A stretch of 64,000 bases of DNA, from the NCBI GenBank assembly GCA_001516025.1, contig LOEU01000021.1:62001-126000 (forward strand), in the 5' to 3' direction. Made by a program: the position numbers and the translations under genes. The notes below the pieces were generated by a model. That model did no database searches and was not told the origin of the DNA. It was given only the letters and a program-made list of their open reading frames with translations. Positions 45,869 to 57,017 of this stretch are shown here, piece after piece. Origin of the DNA: a bacterium BRH_c32 (GTDB lineage Bacteria > Bacteroidota > Ignavibacteria > Ignavibacteriales > Melioribacteraceae). Within the stretch, counting starts at the first letter, position 1; every line of letters starts with the position of its first letter.

Positions 45869-48766
45869 ATGAATAACTTCCAATTTAATGACCAATTTGT
45901 CGATAGACATATCGGTATCAGCAAACAAGATTATAACGAAATGCTTTCTGTGCTTGGTGTAAAATCAGTAGATGAAATGATAAATCTGACCTTGCCCGAA
46001 TCTATACGATTAAAAGAAGAATTACAATTAGATGAACCGATGAGCGAATATCAATTCCTTAATCATTTATCGGAAATTGCATCTAAAAACAAATTATTTA
46101 CTAATTATATAGGCTTGGGATATTATCCTACAATTACTCCCGGAGTAATAAAAAGAAATATTTTAGAAAATCCCGGATGGTACACTCAATATACTCCATA
46201 TCAAGCAGAAATCTCTCAAGGAAGATTAGAAGCTCTATTAAATTTTCAAACTGTTATAGCCGATTTAACCGGATTAAAGATTGCGAACGCTTCTTTATTG
46301 GATGAAGCCACTTCAGCTGCCGAAGCTATGGGTATGCTTTATTCTCTTAGGAAACCGAACAAAAAGAATTCAAATCTGTTTTTGGTTTCTGATACTGTTT
46401 TTCCGCAAACCTTGGACGTGATGATTACAAGAGCTCAGCCTTTGGGAATTAAAATAAAAGTCTGCAACATTAACGAAGAAGATTTGACCGATGATGTATT
46501 TGGTATTTTAGTTCAGTATCCCGATTCTAACGGTGAAATAAAAGATTTCAAGAATCTATTTGAAGCCGCCAATCAAAAAGGGATTTATAAAGCTGTAGCC
46601 GCAGACCTATTAAGTCTGACTCTTCTTACACCTCCCGGAGAATTTGGTGCTGATATAGCAGTCGGTTCGGCTCAGAGATTCGGAGTACCAATGGGTTATG
46701 GCGGTCCTCATGCAGCTTATTTTGCTACTCGTGATGAATTTAAGAGACAGATTCCCGGAAGAATTATTGGAGTTTCGATCGATTCGCAAGGGAGAGCGGC
46801 TCTTAGAATGGCTTTACAGACACGTGAGCAGCATATAAAGCGCGAACATGCTACAAGTAATATTTGTACCGCCCAAGCACTTTTGGCTATCATGGCAAGC
46901 ATGTATGTGGTTTATCATGGACCTAAGGGATTAAAAGAAATTGCATTGAGAATTCATAGACTTACTCAATTCTTGGAACTGAATTTAAATAATCTAGGAT
47001 ATCAACAAATTAATAAAAACTATTTCGATACCATTAAAGTTTCTCTCGCATCGCATGAAGAGATGCAGAAATTAAATATACTTGCAGTAGAAAAATCGAT
47101 AAATCTTAGATATATATCCGAAACAGAAATTGGTATCTCTTTAGACGAAACAAAAACGATTGAAGATATTAAAGTTTTGCTCGGAGTCTTTGCTGAATTA
47201 AGAGGAAAAGAAACTCCAAATATTGAAGCAGTATCATTAAACGGAAAAACCACAATAGATTTAGATTCTTTATTCGGAAGGAAATCAGAATTTCTTACAC
47301 ATCCTGTGTTCAATAGCTACTATTCTGAAACCGATATGATGAGATATATAAAAAGTCTTGAAAAGAAAGATTTATCATTAACTACTTCGATGATTCCGCT
47401 CGGTTCTTGCACAATGAAATTAAATGCAAGTACTGAGATGTTCGGTATTACTTGGAAAGAATTTACTAATATGCACCCATTTGCACCAAAGGATCAAACT
47501 GAAGGATATCAAATCATCTTTAAGGAATTGGAAAAACAATTAGCCGAGATTACAGGATTTAAAGGAGTTTCTCTTCAACCTAATTCCGGCGCTCAAGGTG
47601 AATACACCGGACTTATGGTTATTCGTGCCTACCATAGAGATAGGGGTGATATAAACAGAAATATCTGTTTAATTCCATCTTCTGCACATGGTACTAATCC
47701 GGCAAGCGCAGTTATGGCAGGGAATAAAGTGGTTGTAGTTAAATGTGATAGCAATGGTAATGTTGATATTAATGATCTAAAAGAAAAAGCAGAACAATAT
47801 AAAGATACTCTCTCGAGCTTAATGATTACATATCCATCGACTCACGGTGTTTTTGAGAAAAATATAATCGATATTTGCGATATAATTCATCAAAATGGTG
47901 GGTTAGTTTATATGGATGGTGCTAATATGAACGCACAGGTGGGTTTGACTTCTCCCGGATTTATTGGTGCCGATGTATGTCATCTTAATTTGCATAAAAC
48001 ATTTACGATACCTCATGGCGGCGGCGGTCCTGGTGTTGGTCCTATTGCAGTTAATGAAAAACTTCTTCCATTCCTTCCCGGTCATTCTCTCGTTAAAATC
48101 GGAAGTGATAAAGCTATTAATGCAGTTTCCTCCGCTCCTTATGGAAGCGCAAATGTTCTTATTATCTCTTATGCCTATATCAAATTAATGGGGGCTAAAG
48201 GTTTAACTGAAGCAACTAAAGCAGCTATCCTAAATGCAAATTATATTAAAGCTAAATTGGAAAAAGAATATAAAGTTCTTTATTCGGGTGAAAATGGGTT
48301 TGTTGCTCATGAATTGATTTTTGACCTAAGAGATTTTAAAGCTACCTCAGGAATTGAGGTAGAAGATGTGGCTAAAAGATTGATGGATTATGGTTACCAT
48401 GCACCTACGGTTTCTTTCCCTGTGCCCGGTACTTTAATGGTAGAACCGACTGAGAGTGAATCTTTGAATGAATTAAATAAATTTTGTTCGGTAATGCTTG
48501 CAATTAAGGAAGAAATAAAGGAAATTGAAGAAGGAAAATATGATAAAGCGTCAAACGTCCTCAAAAACGCTCCGCATACGGCATTAGCTGTAATAGCCGA
48601 TGAATGGAAAAATAGCTATTCGAGAGAAAAAGCTGCTTTCCCTGATAATTATACTCGAGAAAACAAATTCTGGCCCGCAGTCGGGCGCGTTAATAATGCC
48701 TATGGAGACAGAAATTTGGTATGTTCGTGTCTTCCTATAACGGATTATATAACTAAGGAGATTTAA
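45869..48766 (+). CDS. gcvP: Glycine dehydrogenase (decarboxylating), P protein
   Basis: The P protein of the glycine cleavage system, in the fused P1+P2 form (965 residues). The PLP lysine is K710 in [24 protein letters not shown] is the N-terminal signature. Start is taken as the ATG at 45869; a GTG three codons upstream is possible, and neither has a clear ribosome binding site. The T, H and L proteins are not nearby. Confidence 0.96.
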   Translation: MNNFQFNDQFVDRHIGISKQDYNEMLSVLGVKSVDEMINLTLPESIRLKEELQLDEPMSEYQFLNHLSEIASKNKLFTNYIGLGYYPTITPGVIKRNILENPGWYTQYTPYQAEISQGRLEALLNFQTVIADLTGLKIANASLLDEATSAAEAMGMLYSLRKPNKKNSNLFLVSDTVFPQTLDVMITRAQPLGIKIKVCNINEEDLTDDVFGILVQYPDSNGEIKDFKNLFEAANQKGIYKAVAADLLSLTLLTPPGEFGADIAVGSAQRFGVPMGYGGPHAAYFATRDEFKRQIPGRIIGVSIDSQGRAALRMALQTREQHIKREHATSNICTAQALLAIMASMYVVYHGPKGLKEIALRIHRLTQFLELNLNNLGYQQINKNYFDTIKVSLASHEEMQKLNILAVEKSINLRYISETEIGISLDETKTIEDIKVLLGVFAELRGKETPNIEAVSLNGKTTIDLDSLFGRKSEFLTHPVFNSYYSETDMMRYIKSLEKKDLSLTTSMIPLGSCTMKLNASTEMFGITWKEFTNMHPFAPKDQTEGYQIIFKELEKQLAEITGFKGVSLQPNSGAQGEYTGLMVIRAYHRDRGDINRNICLIPSSAHGTNPASAVMAGNKVVVVKCDSNGNVDINDLKEKAEQYKDTLSSLMITYPSTHGVFEKNIIDICDIIHQNGGLVYMDGANMNAQVGLTSPGFIGADVCHLNLHKTFTIPHGGGGPGVGPIAVNEKLLPFLPGHSLVKIGSDKAINAVSSAPYGSANVLIISYAYIKLMGAKGLTEATKAAILNANYIKAKLEKEYKVLYSGENGFVAHELIFDLRDFKATSGIEVEDVAKRLMDYGYHAPTVSFPVPGTLMVEPTESESLNELNKFCSVMLAIKEEIKEIEEGKYDKASNVLKNAPHTALAVIADEWKNSYSREKAAFPDNYTRENKFWPAVGRVNNAYGDRNLVCSCLPITDYITKEI

Positions 48767-48767
48767 T

Positions 48768-49184
48768 ATGGAAGAATTGATTGATATATGTAATGTTTTG
48801 ATGAGCGCTAAGGTTATTGCAGTTGTTGGGATTTCTGATAATCCGAATAAACCAAGTCGTGAGATAGCCGAAAAACTAGCTCAAAGTGGATACAAAGTAT
48901 ATGGAGTTAATCCAAATATAGAATCATTTGATGGCATTAAAGTTTATCCGTCATTATTAGATATTCCCGAAAAAATAGATATCGTTGATGTATTTAGAAG
49001 ACCGGAACATATTCCTGAACACATTTCTGATATTTTAGCCGTGAAACCGAAAACTTTATGGCTTCAACAAGGGATTAGAAATGATATGGCTACAAAACCT
49101 GCTGAAGAAGCAGGAATTAATGTCATTCAAGATAAATGCATTGCGGTATATTATAATCTTTGCCAATCTACTAATAAAAAATAA
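48768..49184 (+). CDS. CoA-binding domain protein (YccU-like)
   Basis: A 138-residue single CoA_binding_2 Rossmann domain: VIAVVGISDNPNKPSREIA near the N-terminus, YKVYGVNPN, VDVFRRPEHIP and LWLQQGIRN. The family binds CoA and, in some members, is acylated; its physiological role is unsettled. It begins one base after the gcvP stop and is likely co-transcribed. Confidence 0.9.
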   Translation: MEELIDICNVLMSAKVIAVVGISDNPNKPSREIAEKLAQSGYKVYGVNPNIESFDGIKVYPSLLDIPEKIDIVDVFRRPEHIPEHISDILAVKPKTLWLQQGIRNDMATKPAEEAGINVIQDKCIAVYYNLCQSTNKK

Positions 49185-49189
49185 TACAC

Positions 49190-50506
49190 TTGAGAATACC
49201 TTGTTTTAATATATTATTCTTACTTATAGCTCTGTTATCGTTATCGTTAAATCTCAATGCACAAAGCGGAAAAATAGTTATCGATTCGATAAAAATTAGC
49301 GGTAACGATATCACAGAGGATTTTATAATTCTAAGAGAATTATCGTTTAAAGAAAAAGATGTTGTAGATAATAGAACATTAAAATTCAATAAGGAAAGAA
49401 TTTTTAGTCTCGGGCTTTTTACTTCAGTTGATCTTGATATTGAAAAATTCCCTAAGTATAATCAATTAAATATAGTTGTCGAAGAGAGCTGGTATATTTA
49501 TCCGATCCCTTTTATTTCTCGTTCTAATCAAAAAAAGAATTCATATTCTTATGGTGTAAATGTCGAGATAAAGAATTTTCGCGGCAGGAATGAATATCTG
49601 AAAGGATCAACTACTTTTGGGTATGACCCATCATTTTCTGTTATGTATGATAATCCGGCATTTTTATTTAAGGATGAACTTGGAATGAGGGTCGGTCTCA
49701 GCTATTCAAAAACTAATAATAAGAATAATGCTATAAATGAAGCGGTAGGAGGCGAATTTACTACTGAAAATTATGGCACTGATTTTATGCTTTATAAAAG
49801 ACTTAATCAATTTGATATCATAAGTGTGCCGACTTCATTCACTTATATCCACTATCCGAATAAAATTGATAGAAGTATAACAGCATCTCGTGAAAGTATT
49901 GATAGAATATTGGCAGTTGGAATAAGTTATCTCCATGATTCACGCGACTTAAAACAATTCCCAAAAGAAGGGTTTTTCCTATATACTAATGTATCGCATA
50001 AAGGATTTGGGATCACTGATATTAATTACAATGTACTCTATTTTGATGTAAGGTATTATCAGCCAATAAACGATTTTCTATTCTCAAAATTTAGATACAC
50101 AAATAGATTGACATCTAATACAGTTCCATTTTTTGATTTATCTTATTTGGGCTATGGAGAAATAATAAGGGGAAGAAGAGATGACCAGAGAGAAGGCAAT
50201 AATCTTTTCAAAGGTTCGGTGGAACTCTTTACACCAATTCTCGAAAATCTTAATTATAAATTTAAACTCCCACTTATTCCCAAAAGTTTAACTTCGGGTC
50301 GAGTTGGAATCTATTTCAGTGTATTTGCAGATGTTGGAACGGTTCTAAATAATAATAATCAGGGTATTGCCATAGATATGTTAAGTGGTGGTTATGGTGC
50401 AGGAATTACTATTCTCATTCTTCCTTATAATTCCATCCGATTCGAATACGCATTTGGGCAAAAAAATAAAGGAGAATTTTCGATTGATACAGGAATTTCT
50501 TTCTGA
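49190..50506 (+). CDS. Omp85/TamA-like outer-membrane protein with one POTRA domain
   Basis: A 438-residue outer-membrane protein. Signal peptide 1-25 (ending NLNA-Q); one POTRA domain at about 28-90 (IDSIKISGNDITEDFIILREL); then a beta barrel whose C-terminal end, IRFEYAFGQKNKGEFSIDTGISF, ends in Phe as barrel proteins do. With a single POTRA it is shorter than BamA (five) or TamA (three), so it is unlikely to be the main assembly factor. Start is a TTG at 49190 with no clear ribosome binding site. It overlaps rsmE by 23 bases. Confidence 0.85.
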   Translation: MRIPCFNILFLLIALLSLSLNLNAQSGKIVIDSIKISGNDITEDFIILRELSFKEKDVVDNRTLKFNKERIFSLGLFTSVDLDIEKFPKYNQLNIVVEESWYIYPIPFISRSNQKKNSYSYGVNVEIKNFRGRNEYLKGSTTFGYDPSFSVMYDNPAFLFKDELGMRVGLSYSKTNNKNNAINEAVGGEFTTENYGTDFMLYKRLNQFDIISVPTSFTYIHYPNKIDRSITASRESIDRILAVGISYLHDSRDLKQFPKEGFFLYTNVSHKGFGITDINYNVLYFDVRYYQPINDFLFSKFRYTNRLTSNTVPFFDLSYLGYGEIIRGRRDDQREGNNLFKGSVELFTPILENLNYKFKLPLIPKSLTSGRVGIYFSVFADVGTVLNNNNQGIAIDMLSGGYGAGITILILPYNSIRFEYAFGQKNKGEFSIDTGISF

Positions 50507-51194
50507 TATTGAACTATATTTTTCATCTGAGATTTCAGGTGATTTAATAACTCTTTATGGTGATGAATTTCGACATGCCGTTCATGTTATGCGCCATAAA
50601 ATTGACGACACTCTTTTCATTACTGACGGTAAAGGAAATATATTTGAAAGCTCAATTATAAAAATAGAGAAGTCATCTCTAAAGTCAAAAAATTCTGGAA
50701 TTAAAAAAATTGAATCGCCATTTAAGAATATCACTGTTGCTATCCCACGCTTAAAGAGTCAAGATCGATTTGAATTTGCTATTGAGAAATCAATTGAACT
50801 TGGAATTTCTAATTTCATCATTTTCGAATCAGAAAGGACAGTTGCAAAAGGGAGTAAGATCGAAAGATGGGAGAAAATTGGTCTAGCTGCAATGAAACAG
50901 AATTTGGGAGCATACTTGCCACAATTTCAATACTTTTCAAAATTTCCTGATTTATTAAATTCTGACAAAGAATTAATTGTTTTTGATTTACACGGTACAA
51001 AAAAATGGAGCACGTTTCTACAAAATGAATTTAATTTAAATCAAAAATACCTTTTGATTTATGGTCCGGAAGGTGGATTAACCGAAGGAGAGTTGAACAT
51101 GGTAATTGGTGCTAAATATTACATTAATAGAAGTAGGCTAAGAGTAGAAACGGCTGTTATATCCGCCGTTTCCTTAATGCAAATTATACTATAA
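50484..51194 (+). CDS. rsmE: 16S rRNA m3U1498 methyltransferase
   Basis: A 236-residue SPOUT (knotted) methyltransferase. A longer frame reaches back to 50385 inside the upstream gene, but a TTG at 50484 with GGAG at 50471-50474 puts the start at the conserved IELYFSS region and gives the family's usual length. Signatures: DEFRHAVHVMR, AIPRLKSQDRFEFAIEKSIELG, LIYGPEGGLTEGEL and the final SRLRVETAVISAVSLM knot. It converges on the phosphorylase gene with a 6-base overlap of the two stops. Confidence 0.93.
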   Translation: MIQEFLSDIELYFSSEISGDLITLYGDEFRHAVHVMRHKIDDTLFITDGKGNIFESSIIKIEKSSLKSKNSGIKKIESPFKNITVAIPRLKSQDRFEFAIEKSIELGISNFIIFESERTVAKGSKIERWEKIGLAAMKQNLGAYLPQFQYFSKFPDLLNSDKELIVFDLHGTKKWSTFLQNEFNLNQKYLLIYGPEGGLTEGELNMVIGAKYYINRSRLRVETAVISAVSLMQIIL

Positions 51195-52010
51195 ACTTTC
51201 GATTGTCGATTTAATCAAATTCTCAAATGATTCTTTAGCAATTTGCCCTGTTTCGATTACTTCTTTATGTGTAAGTTTAGTATCTGATAACCCTGCTGCA
51301 AAATTCGTTATACAGGATATTGCCCCCACTTTAATTCCGAGAAATGCTCCGAAAATTGCCTCATGCACAGTTGACATTCCAATTGCATCGCATCCAAATC
51401 GCTTAAACATCATTATTTCTGCAGGTGTTTCGTAAGAAGGTCCTTTTGAAAACCAATAGCTTCCTTCTTTTAAGATAACATTTCCTTTCAATGCTCCGGT
51501 TCTTATTTTATTACTTAAATCTTTTGAAGGGAAATCTAAAAAGGCATTTTTTTGCTCTAATGAACCAATTCCAAGAACTTCTGCAACTTCTTTATAAAGA
51601 TTCATATAATTAAAAGAATTTACTAACATTAAATCGCCCGGATGAAAATAATCATTTACTCCACCTGCTGCATTTGTTAAAATTAAGTTTTTACAACTAG
51701 TTTTTGAAGCGAGATAAATGGGGAGCAGGCATTCTGATAATTGATAACCTTCATAAAAATGAATTCTTCCTTGGAATAAAAGTACTTTCTTACCTGCGTA
51801 TAAACCAGCTATTATTTTCCCCTTATGTCCCTCTACTGTCGATGAAGGATAACCGGATAACTCCTTTGTTTCAAACGAGTTAATTACTTCCAAATGAGTA
51901 GCAAAATCGCCTAATCCACTTCCTAGAACAATGCAGACGTCAGGTACGAAATTGATTTTCTCTAAAAATTGTTCTATCGTTTTTTCATATTTAAGTTCAA
52001 AATTAATCAT
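51189..52010 (-). CDS. punA: Purine-nucleoside phosphorylase
   Basis: Cleaves inosine and guanosine with phosphate in purine salvage (trimeric type I). 273 residues: GSGLGDFATHL near 31-41, GRIHFYEGY, TNAAGGVND, and GCDAIGMSTVHEA with TNFAAG near the C-terminus. It overlaps the nucleoside transporter gene by 4 bases, so uptake and cleavage are coupled. Confidence 0.94.
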   Translation of the reverse strand: MINFELKYEKTIEQFLEKINFVPDVCIVLGSGLGDFATHLEVINSFETKELSGYPSSTVEGHKGKIIAGLYAGKKVLLFQGRIHFYEGYQLSECLLPIYLASKTSCKNLILTNAAGGVNDYFHPGDLMLVNSFNYMNLYKEVAEVLGIGSLEQKNAFLDFPSKDLSNKIRTGALKGNVILKEGSYWFSKGPSYETPAEIMMFKRFGCDAIGMSTVHEAIFGAFLGIKVGAISCITNFAAGLSDTKLTHKEVIETGQIAKESFENLIKSTIESL

Positions 52011-53362
52011 GAGAAAAATGCCCCTGCTAATGTTGCTGTTAATAAAGTTGCTAAAGTGCCACCGAGTACAGCTTTCAATCCAAGTTGAGCAAAATCAGAC
52101 CTTCTCTCGGGAGCAAGAGGTGATAAACCACCTATTTGTATCGCAATAGAACTGAAATTTGCAAATCCACATAATGCATAAGTAGCCATAAATATTGCTT
52201 TTTTATCTATCAAAACATTATTTTGTATTTGTGTCCCCATATCCAAATAGGCTACAAATTCATTTAAAACGACTTTTGTTCCTAATAAACTCCCGAATTG
52301 AAAACTTGCATCCCATGGAACGCCGATTAAAAAGGCAAGATATTGAAGAATTAATCCAAAAAATAACTGAAGACTTAATGGCTGCCCGAATTGGGCTATT
52401 AGATATGAATTTACTCCGATTACATTTCCAAAAGCAGTAAGTGAATAGTTTAGTAACGCGATTATTGCTATGAATGCAATCAACATAGCGGCAACATTTA
52501 ATGCTAAAGTGAGCCCTTCACTCGCTCCTTGTGCAGCTGCTTCTATTACGTTTGAGCCGTTTTTTTCTACTTTTATCTTAACCGTTCCTTTCGTTACCGG
52601 CTCTTCAGTTTCAGGAATTAGTATCTTTGATATAATTAGCGATGCGAAAGCAGCCATTACACTAGCCACGAGTAAGTGATTGGCAAATATTAATTGCGCT
52701 TGTGCTAGGGGAATGTTATGTGTCGTTGAATAAGATTGTCCGAGAATCTGAATATAAGCAGCCATTACGCTTCCGGCAATTGTAGCCATTCCGCCAACCA
52801 TTATAGTCAATAGTTCACTTTTTGTCATATCCTTTATAAATGGTTTTATCATTAATGGTGCTTCCGTCTGACCAATAAAAATATTTGCCGTATTAGAAAG
52901 CGATTCTGCTCCTGAAGTACCCAATAACTTCTGCATTACCCATGCCATTCCTTGAACAATTCTCTGCATTACACCAAGGTAATAGAGAACTGACATTAAA
53001 CTTGCGAAGAAAATAATAATTGGGAGCACTTGAAAAGCGAAAAACATTCCTAAAGAGCCATCAGTACCGGGACTTAAAGCCAGATTACCAAAAATAAACT
53101 TAGAACCTTCGGTAGTGAAATTCAAAACTAATACGAAAAATCCACTTATAAATGTAAAAAGAGACTTCAAGTAACCTAAAGGAGCGAAAAAGTTTGAGAG
53201 TTCATCTCCTTTTAAAATAAAAATCGCTAAAATTAACTGGATACCTAATCCCTTAGCTACCAATTTCCAATTAATCGCTCTCTTATTATTAGAAAAAAGA
53301 TATGCAATAGAAATCAGTACTGCAAAACCTAAAATACCCCTTAAAATGGAAACGAAATCCAT
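52007..53362 (-). CDS. nupC: Concentrative nucleoside transporter, NupC family
   Basis: A 451-residue inner-membrane symporter for nucleosides. The hallmark GQTEAPLMIKPF is present, with NTANIFIG before it and GFANFSSIAIQIGG near the end. A GGAGAA ribosome binding site precedes the ATG. It sits between tdk and PNP in a salvage operon. Confidence 0.94.
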   Translation of the reverse strand: MDFVSILRGILGFAVLISIAYLFSNNKRAINWKLVAKGLGIQLILAIFILKGDELSNFFAPLGYLKSLFTFISGFFVLVLNFTTEGSKFIFGNLALSPGTDGSLGMFFAFQVLPIIIFFASLMSVLYYLGVMQRIVQGMAWVMQKLLGTSGAESLSNTANIFIGQTEAPLMIKPFIKDMTKSELLTIMVGGMATIAGSVMAAYIQILGQSYSTTHNIPLAQAQLIFANHLLVASVMAAFASLIISKILIPETEEPVTKGTVKIKVEKNGSNVIEAAAQGASEGLTLALNVAAMLIAFIAIIALLNYSLTAFGNVIGVNSYLIAQFGQPLSLQLFFGLILQYLAFLIGVPWDASFQFGSLLGTKVVLNEFVAYLDMGTQIQNNVLIDKKAIFMATYALCGFANFSSIAIQIGGLSPLAPERRSDFAQLGLKAVLGGTLATLLTATLAGAFFS

Positions 53363-53386
53363 AATTCTCCTTTAATACATTTTAAT

Positions 53387-53956
53387 CTATGGAATATAAT
53401 GACATTTTCTGCATCGAGCTTCGTAACTATCAGAAGCACCAACTAAAACTCTTTCTTGGGTGGCTGTTTTTCTCTGTGTCTTATCGGCTGGATTACCGCA
53501 AACCACGCATATTGCTAAAGTCTTTGTAATAAATTCGGCTCTTGCTAATAATTGAGGCATCGGTTCAAAAGGAATACCTCTATAATCTTGGTCTAATCCT
53601 GCAATTATTACTCTTTTACCCGAATTTGCTAACTCTTCTACTACATCTATTAAACTGTTATCAAAAAACTGAGCCTCGTCTATCCCTATTACATACGAAT
53701 CTCTTGATAAATTTATGATTTCTTGTGGTTTTTCTATTAAAATTGATGGGAGTGATAACTCGCTATGAGATACTATATTAGTAGAGGAGTATCTGACGTC
53801 AATTGTAGGTTTAAAAATTATGACATTTTGCTTAGCAATTTGAGCTCGGCGTAATCTTCTTATTAATTCTTCGGTCTTACCGCTGAACATACAGCCGGTT
53901 ACAACTTCAATCCAGCCGGTATCTTGCGGTGTAAAATGAGGCGAATAATTTATCAT
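53387..53956 (-). CDS. tdk: Thymidine kinase
   Basis: Phosphorylates thymidine. 189 residues of the type II (zinc) form: Walker [15 protein letters not shown], catalytic IGIDEAQFF, and a zinc ribbon from CVVC and CRKC. Overlaps cdd by 4 bases. Confidence 0.97.
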   Translation of the reverse strand: MINYSPHFTPQDTGWIEVVTGCMFSGKTEELIRRLRRAQIAKQNVIIFKPTIDVRYSSTNIVSHSELSLPSILIEKPQEIINLSRDSYVIGIDEAQFFDNSLIDVVEELANSGKRVIIAGLDQDYRGIPFEPMPQLLARAEFITKTLAICVVCGNPADKTQRKTATQERVLVGASDSYEARCRKCHYIP

Positions 53957-54351
53957 CTGTTTAAAAACTCCTCGCCAAATGAATGTGGAATTAATTCAGA
54001 TATTTTATAAACTTTTGGTGTATTGTCATTATCTAATAAAATCACTTCCAAATCTTTACCGCATAAATCAAGCAGTACTTGTCTGCACGCACCGCATGGA
54101 GGACAGTAAGTGGCCTTATCGCTTGTAATTGCAATCGCCTTAAAATTTCGTTCTCCTTGGATAAAAGCCGAAAAAAGTGCTGTCCTTTCTGCACATATCG
54201 TAAGACTATATGAAGAAGTCTCGATATTTGCTCCGTGATAGATTCTACCATCCTCGGTTAATAATGCAGCACCTACATGAAAATTTGAGTAGGGAGCATG
54301 AGATTTCTTTGTTGCTTTGATTGCTTCATTCATTAATTCAATTGGAGTCAT
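53953..54351 (-). CDS. cdd: Cytidine deaminase
   Basis: Converts cytidine to uridine. 132 residues, the small tetrameric form: catalytic CAERTA (zinc Cys and proton-shuttle Glu) and PPCGACRQ (two zinc Cys). It is 6 bases downstream of the helicase gene and overlaps tdk. Confidence 0.97.
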   Translation of the reverse strand: MTPIELMNEAIKATKKSHAPYSNFHVGAALLTEDGRIYHGANIETSSYSLTICAERTALFSAFIQGERNFKAIAITSDKATYCPPCGACRQVLLDLCGKDLEVILLDNDNTPKVYKISELIPHSFGEEFLNR

Positions 54352-54357
54352 TGAGTT

Positions 54358-56343
54358 TTATCCTAAAATTATTCCTTCATCATAATATTTACTTTTTATT
54401 TCCGAAAGGAAGCGAGATGGTTTTGAAAAGTCACTTCCTCTATATCTTTCATAAATAAATTCGGGATACGAAATATATAAATTTTGTTTTGCTCTTGTTA
54501 CTGCCACGTAAAATAATCTTCTCTCTTCTTCCAATAATTCCAATTTTCTTTCAGATTGAGCAGAAGGGAAAACACCATCGATTACATGCATAATAAAAAC
54601 AGTATGCCATTCCAATCCTTTCGCCGAATGAATTGTAGATAGTGTTAAAAATTCTCTATCCTCAGGAGGTGCTTCCATATCGACAACACTATTCTGAGGA
54701 GGGTCCAGCGCTAAATCAGAAAGAAAATCATCCAAGGATTTATATTGCTCCGATACATTTAGAAAAGTGTCTAAATCTTTCTTCCGCTTTTTATGGTCAT
54801 CATATTTTTCTTCAAAATATGGCTCATAATATCTCATAACGAGTTCTACTTTCTCCGCAGTGAGGCTGTTTTTTGTATGAAGTTGATGCAATAATTCAAA
54901 TAGGGGATACAAACGGTCGTTCATATATGATGTTTTTATCTTCTCGGGATGTGATTTTAGAGATACTAATCCTGTTGATACAGATTCAATAATAATCTGC
55001 GCCTTCTTTGGTCCCACACCTTCATGCAGCAGGAGCACGCGATACCAACTAACGAAATCCAAAGGATTTGATGCTATTCTCAAAAACGCAATAACATCTT
55101 TTACATGTGCAGATTCCACAAACTTCATTCCGCCGAATTTTTGGTAGTTTATTCCTGCTTTATTAAGCTCAATTTCAAGATCAAAAGTAGTGTAAGATGA
55201 TCGGAAAAGTACTGCTATATCTGAAAGGGGAATCCCTTCCTCCCTTAATTCTAATATTCTCTCTGTAATGAATTTTGATTGCAGATTCTCATCTTTTGCT
55301 TTAACAATTACAGGAAGTTCACCCCCTAACTTATTAGTAAACAACTCCTTAGGGTATTTCTCTATTGCATTTTCTAATATTTGATTTGCGAAGTCTAGTA
55401 CCGGCTGTGTGCTTCTATAATTCTCTTCTAATAAAACTAATTTCACATCTTTAAATAAGTATGGGAATTCAATTATATTTTTAAAGTCCGCTCCGCGAAA
55501 TGAATAGATAGATTGTGAATCATCTCCCACAACCATTACATTTTGTCTAAGCTTTGATAGGGCTTTAATTATATCAGACTGAAGTTTATTTGTATCCTGA
55601 TATTCATCGACCATTATGAACTTTATCGATTCGATTAGAGATCGTGCTCCGGGTCCGTCCGCTTTTAGAAAATCACGCAAGAAAACTAAAAGATCATCAT
55701 AATCAAGTAAATGATTCTTTCTCTTGTAGGAAATGTAAAGATTTTCAATCTCCTTTATTTTATCGATATAATTAAGATAATCGGGATAATCAGCCATTAT
55801 AATCTCTTCGATCTCTTTTTCGGTGTTTACTTTGAGACTAAGTATCTTAAATATTGTCTGTTTCTGAGGAAATTTCTTCTTCAATTCAGCTAATTTTAGC
55901 TGACCGCGAATCAGATTTATAGCATCTTCCGAATCACCTTGATCCAAAATTGTAAAACTACTATTGAGATTAAAATAGGAGGCGTATCTTCTTAGTGTAA
56001 TATTTGCGAATGAATGAAAAGTGCCACCATTAACTTTAGAGCATCGATTATCTAATAGAGCACTCGCTCTGCTCATCATCTCTTTTGCGGCTTTTCTCGT
56101 GAAAGTGAGTAACAGAATAGACTTCGGATCAAACCCTAATTCCACTAAACGAGCAACTCGGTAAACTAAAGTTCTGGTTTTTCCGCTTCCTGCTCCGGCA
56201 ATAACTAAAAAAACACCTTCTAAAGCAGATACTGCTTCATATTGTGCTGGATTTAACGAGTTTTCATAATCAATCTTAAAATTTATTTCATTAGCTATTA
56301 CAGGTAATGCATTCGTACGTTTGAGAGTAAAACTTTTGGTCAT
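54358..56343 (-). CDS. UvrD/PcrA/Rep-type 3'-5' DNA helicase
   Basis: A 661-residue superfamily 1 helicase. Motifs in order: Walker A AGAGSGKTRTL near 49-59, LTFTRKAAKEM, VDEYQDTN, GDDSQSIYSFRGAD, HSAKGLEW and YVAVTRAKQNLYI. It is shorter than E. coli UvrD (720), and the C-terminal tail is brief. Role in repair or replication restart is expected; PcrA versus Rep versus UvrD cannot be settled. It overlaps the next upstream gene by 4 bases. Confidence 0.94.
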   Translation of the reverse strand: MTKSFTLKRTNALPVIANEINFKIDYENSLNPAQYEAVSALEGVFLVIAGAGSGKTRTLVYRVARLVELGFDPKSILLLTFTRKAAKEMMSRASALLDNRCSKVNGGTFHSFANITLRRYASYFNLNSSFTILDQGDSEDAINLIRGQLKLAELKKKFPQKQTIFKILSLKVNTEKEIEEIIMADYPDYLNYIDKIKEIENLYISYKRKNHLLDYDDLLVFLRDFLKADGPGARSLIESIKFIMVDEYQDTNKLQSDIIKALSKLRQNVMVVGDDSQSIYSFRGADFKNIIEFPYLFKDVKLVLLEENYRSTQPVLDFANQILENAIEKYPKELFTNKLGGELPVIVKAKDENLQSKFITERILELREEGIPLSDIAVLFRSSYTTFDLEIELNKAGINYQKFGGMKFVESAHVKDVIAFLRIASNPLDFVSWYRVLLLHEGVGPKKAQIIIESVSTGLVSLKSHPEKIKTSYMNDRLYPLFELLHQLHTKNSLTAEKVELVMRYYEPYFEEKYDDHKKRKKDLDTFLNVSEQYKSLDDFLSDLALDPPQNSVVDMEAPPEDREFLTLSTIHSAKGLEWHTVFIMHVIDGVFPSAQSERKLELLEEERRLFYVAVTRAKQNLYISYPEFIYERYRGSDFSKPSRFLSEIKSKYYDEGIILG

Positions 56344-57008
56344 CTTCTGCGGAGCGCTTTTGGTTTGTTTAATATCTCGGTTATTATAATCATATCTTTC
56401 AAAGCCATATTATTATCGAGTTTAGACCTAATTGCCATTACTTTTTCATTTTTTGCACTACTAAAATGTTCAACTTTAGAGGCAATACTATCTCCTCTAC
56501 TTTTAAAAATATCAGTTCTAGATGCGTTCGAGTATTTCGATTTTGCATTATAAATCGTCTCTAAAGAGGGTGCTAAATCATAATCAACTATCTTTTTCTT
56601 CTGTTCTTCTATTTTATTAGAAACCTTAAATTCAGATTCCTTAAACTCGGATTCCGGGTCCCAAGTATTAACTTCACCATATTGGTTCGGTCTCTCAATT
56701 GTAGACCAATCATCGGTTTTCGGCATCTTTACACCAAACATCTCTTCCAAAATATCCTTATTGGATTTCTGAGGTGTTCTAGGAGAATCGGGAGCAGGTT
56801 TCCTTGCTCCCGATGTCATAAATCTATCATCATCCGATTGGTTCCGGTAACTCCTTTGTTCAGTAATTGTACCATCCGGTCTCTCATTCGCCCTAGCCTT
56901 CTTTCTTGCTTCTTCTGCTTTTCTCTTTTTGTTTTTATCACCAAAAAGTCCGCCTAGAATACTTACAATAAAGAAAAATGCTATTAAATAATCTATTATA
57001 GAATCCAT
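56340..57008 (-). CDS. Membrane-anchored protein of unknown function
   Basis: A 222-residue protein with one N-terminal membrane helix (IIDYLIAFFFIVSILGGLFG), then a highly charged Lys/Arg-rich segment and a long polar, proline- and serine-rich stretch that looks disordered. It has ILEEMFGVKMPK near the middle and a more helical C-terminus (MAIRSKLDNNMALKDMIIITEIL). No family is recognised. It lies between the helicase gene and floA in the same direction, so a membrane-domain or scaffold role with FloA is possible. Confidence 0.7.
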   Translation of the reverse strand: MDSIIDYLIAFFFIVSILGGLFGDKNKKRKAEEARKKARANERPDGTITEQRSYRNQSDDDRFMTSGARKPAPDSPRTPQKSNKDILEEMFGVKMPKTDDWSTIERPNQYGEVNTWDPESEFKESEFKVSNKIEEQKKKIVDYDLAPSLETIYNAKSKYSNASRTDIFKSRGDSIASKVEHFSSAKNEKVMAIRSKLDNNMALKDMIIITEILNKPKALRRR

Positions 57009-57017
57009 ATTCAGTTC

